Assembly (NCBI GenBank): GCA_041441455.1
Contig: JASDTB010000045.1
Coordinates: 1-64,000, forward strand
DNA length: 64,000 bases
DNA from: JAFIHK01 sp041441455
Lineage (GTDB): Bacteria > Bacteroidota > Bacteroidia > Bacteroidales > UBA932
Reading direction: 5' to 3'
A program made the translations under genes and the position numbers. Positions 62,761 through 64,000 of this stretch are shown here, piece by piece; positions within the stretch are counted from its first letter, which is position 1; the number at the start of each line of letters is the position of its first letter. The notes below the pieces were generated by a model. That model was not told the DNA's origin, did no database searches, and saw nothing but the letters and a program-made list of their open reading frames with translations.

Positions 62761-64000
62761 TTATTTGTTTTTAAGTTTTGCAGAAATAATTGTGAATGAG
62801 ACAGGAGCTACTTCTAATGTCATTACTTTTTTGTCGGCAGATAGAAGTTTACCAAAATTTTCAATAGTCGATTGAGGATCAATTTCAAATGGTAAATTTA
62901 ATTGAACCTCCTTTTTATCTTTTGTTTTATTTAGGGTCACAATTACTATCTCACCAAAGTAAATACGACAATATGAAATTATGTCTTTTTCTGTTTTTAA
63001 TGGGATTAAATCTCCGTAAATTAATGGTAATGATGTTTTTCTTAGATTAATCATCTTCTTTGCATTATTCACTAGAGCATTCTCTTTTTGTGAATATCCA
63101 TCAAACCTCATCCATCTTCTATTATCTGGATCATTTGCTCCAGGATCTCCATACTCGTCCCCATAGTAAATGCATGGCACACCTGGAATAGTGAAAATAA
63201 AGGCTTGTAGCATTGCTAATTTATCATATCCAACTTCATCTCCTACACCAATTTCTCTTTTCCATCCGGCCATTTTAGAGTCTTCATTTTGTGATACAGC
63301 TCCTCCTGCCAATGAAATAAACCTAGGACGGTCGTGATTACCGGTTATATACCCCATAACATTATGATATCCATATGTATTAAGGCTATTCATTAGGTTA
63401 TTTTTAAGATCATTAAAATCACCTGTTGAATCGACAGTACTTCTTATAAATGCATCATATACATTAAAATCAAATTGTCCGTCAAGCATCCCATTTTTTA
63501 CATAAGACTCAATAAGCTCTGGGCTACCATAAGTCTCTCCAATTTGAAATACGTTTCTACCTGGAAATGATTTTAAAATTTTTGTAGTTAGTGTTCTCCA
63601 ATAAACTTCTGGTATGTGCTTAGTCGCATCGTGCCTAAAACCATCAAAATCGAAATTTTTCAACCACAATAGAGCAGAGTCAGTCATTGGTTCGTAAACA
63701 TATTGTCTCTCTAAATCCAAAGAAGGAATGTGATTATCAAACCATGTAGTTAGTCTGAACTCATCCCATAATTGTAAATTTGGTCTACCATCAGGAGTAG
63801 TTTTTGGGGTTACCCAATCTGGATGAGCTGTCAATGTTGGACTATTAATATGCATGTGGTTTGCGACATAATCAAGTATTACATTGATTCCTCTCTTGTG
63901 AGCCTCTTCTAATAACTCTTTTAGCACTTTTTCATTACCAAATCTATCATCGATTTTTGTAATAAATATTGGCCAGTAACCATGATAGCCACTAAATTTT
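62761..64000 (-). CDS. GH13 alpha-amylase-family enzyme (partial, N-terminus off the right edge)
   Basis: The frame is open through the right edge (413 complete codons), so the N-terminus, including any signal peptide, is missing. The apparent GTG near 63927 is internal and not the start. Visible conserved regions: LDYVANHMH (I), GFRHDATKHIP (II), QIGETYGS (III) and ITGNHDRPR (IV), all with catalytic residues. The upstream residues (SGYHGYWPIFITKIDDRFG) are typical of the barrel strand before region I. It is the most upstream of the three GH13 genes seen. The sugar is probably starch or maltodextrin. Confidence 0.92.
   Translation of the reverse strand, partial: KFSGYHGYWPIFITKIDDRFGNEKVLKELLEEAHKRGINVILDYVANHMHINSPTLTAHPDWVTPKTTPDGRPNLQLWDEFRLTTWFDNHIPSLDLERQYVYEPMTDSALLWLKNFDFDGFRHDATKHIPEVYWRTLTTKILKSFPGRNVFQIGETYGSPELIESYVKNGMLDGQFDFNVYDAFIRSTVDSTGDFNDLKNNLMNSLNTYGYHNVMGYITGNHDRPRFISLAGGAVSQNEDSKMAGWKREIGVGDEVGYDKLAMLQAFIFTIPGVPCIYYGDEYGDPGANDPDNRRWMRFDGYSQKENALVNNAKKMINLRKTSLPLIYGDLIPLKTEKDIISYCRIYFGEIVIVTLNKTKDKKEVQLNLPFEIDPQSTIENFGKLLSADKKVMTLEVAPVSFTIISAKLKNK

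Noticed and set aside
1..64000. CRISPR arrays, tRNA/rRNA genes, insertion sequences, prophage or attachment sites
   Set aside because: No direct-repeat series, no tRNA-like cloverleaf, no transposase, integrase or phage structural genes were seen on either strand.

Overview
The window looks like part of the chromosome of an anaerobic member of the Bacteroidetes, most likely Bacteroidales. The DNA is AT-rich (mid-30s % GC by eye). Promoters carry the phylum-specific -7 box TAnnTTTG, and Shine-Dalgarno sequences are mostly absent. Several families are typical of the phylum: TamL, the NagB-like/PIG-L fusion, the 6-bladed propeller lipoproteins, the DUF2520-kdsC-maf string and ATP-grasp ADP-forming acyl-CoA synthetase beside VOR/KOR. 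About 57 genes are densely packed in short operons. I see no insertion sequence, prophage, CRISPR array, tRNA or rRNA. Apart from one very AT-rich lipoprotein gene, the region reads as core genome. No stretch above 300 bases lacks a gene.

Layout. 1-2.7 kb: mnmE (cut by the left edge) and rlmD, minus strand. 2.8-8.8 kb: rarA, kdsA, then a NagB-like/PIG-L fusion, a sugar:H+ symporter and a CBM9-like secreted protein. 8.8-11 kb: tamL (minus). 11.2-13.4 kb: arginine decarboxylase and a SpoU methyltransferase, converging on rlmB. 13.3-20.1 kb: a minus-strand operon valS-thioesterase-tatA-tatC-ABC-F-rlmB. 20.2-24.2 kb: DUF3467-etfB-etfA-acyl-CoA dehydrogenase. 24.3-26.5 kb: two propeller lipoproteins. 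26.5-33.1 kb: a CDF exporter (minus), then isomerase-like protein-M28 peptidase-DUF2520-kdsC-maf, and a convergent nitronate monooxygenase-type gene. 33.3-39.4 kb: recQ (minus), pckA, cyclophilin, zinc carboxydipeptidase. 39.5-44.7 kb: a compact six-gene minus-strand nucleoside-salvage operon. 44.8-51.5 kb: a B12/radical-SAM protein, ADP-forming acyl-CoA synthetase, a 51-residue membrane protein missed by ordinary ORF cut-offs, and the four-subunit 2-oxoacid:ferredoxin oxidoreductase. 51.5-54 kb: coiled-coil protein-zapA-structured RNA-rny. 54-64 kb: guaC (minus), a duplicated-histidine secreted protein, sua5, and a minus-strand block of three GH13 enzymes, an omega-amidase-like protein and a 5'-nucleotidase.

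How the genes fit together. VOR/KOR plus ADP-forming acyl-CoA synthetase convert 2-oxoacids to acyl-CoA, reduced ferredoxin and ATP. EtfBA/acyl-CoA dehydrogenase and PEP carboxykinase complete a fermentative picture. The six-gene operon (deaminase, 6-oxopurine-type nucleoside phosphorylase, MtnA isomerase, class II aldolase, HAD phosphatase, MBL hydrolase) reads as a deaminase-first version of the DHAP shunt, which would dispose of 5'-deoxyadenosine and methylthioadenosine. It is transcribed divergently from a radical SAM enzyme of the kind that may generate 5'-deoxyadenosine.

Most unusual items: (1) that operon; (2) a NagB-like domain that has lost its phosphate loop and catalytic Asp/His loop beside an intact deacetylase domain; (3) a structured RNA between zapA and rny with mutually exclusive pairings (6S-like or a leader switch); (4) a secreted helical protein with an exactly duplicated His-x7-His pattern; (5) the 51-residue membrane protein. 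Family assignments come from reading motifs and remembered family features; no database search was run.
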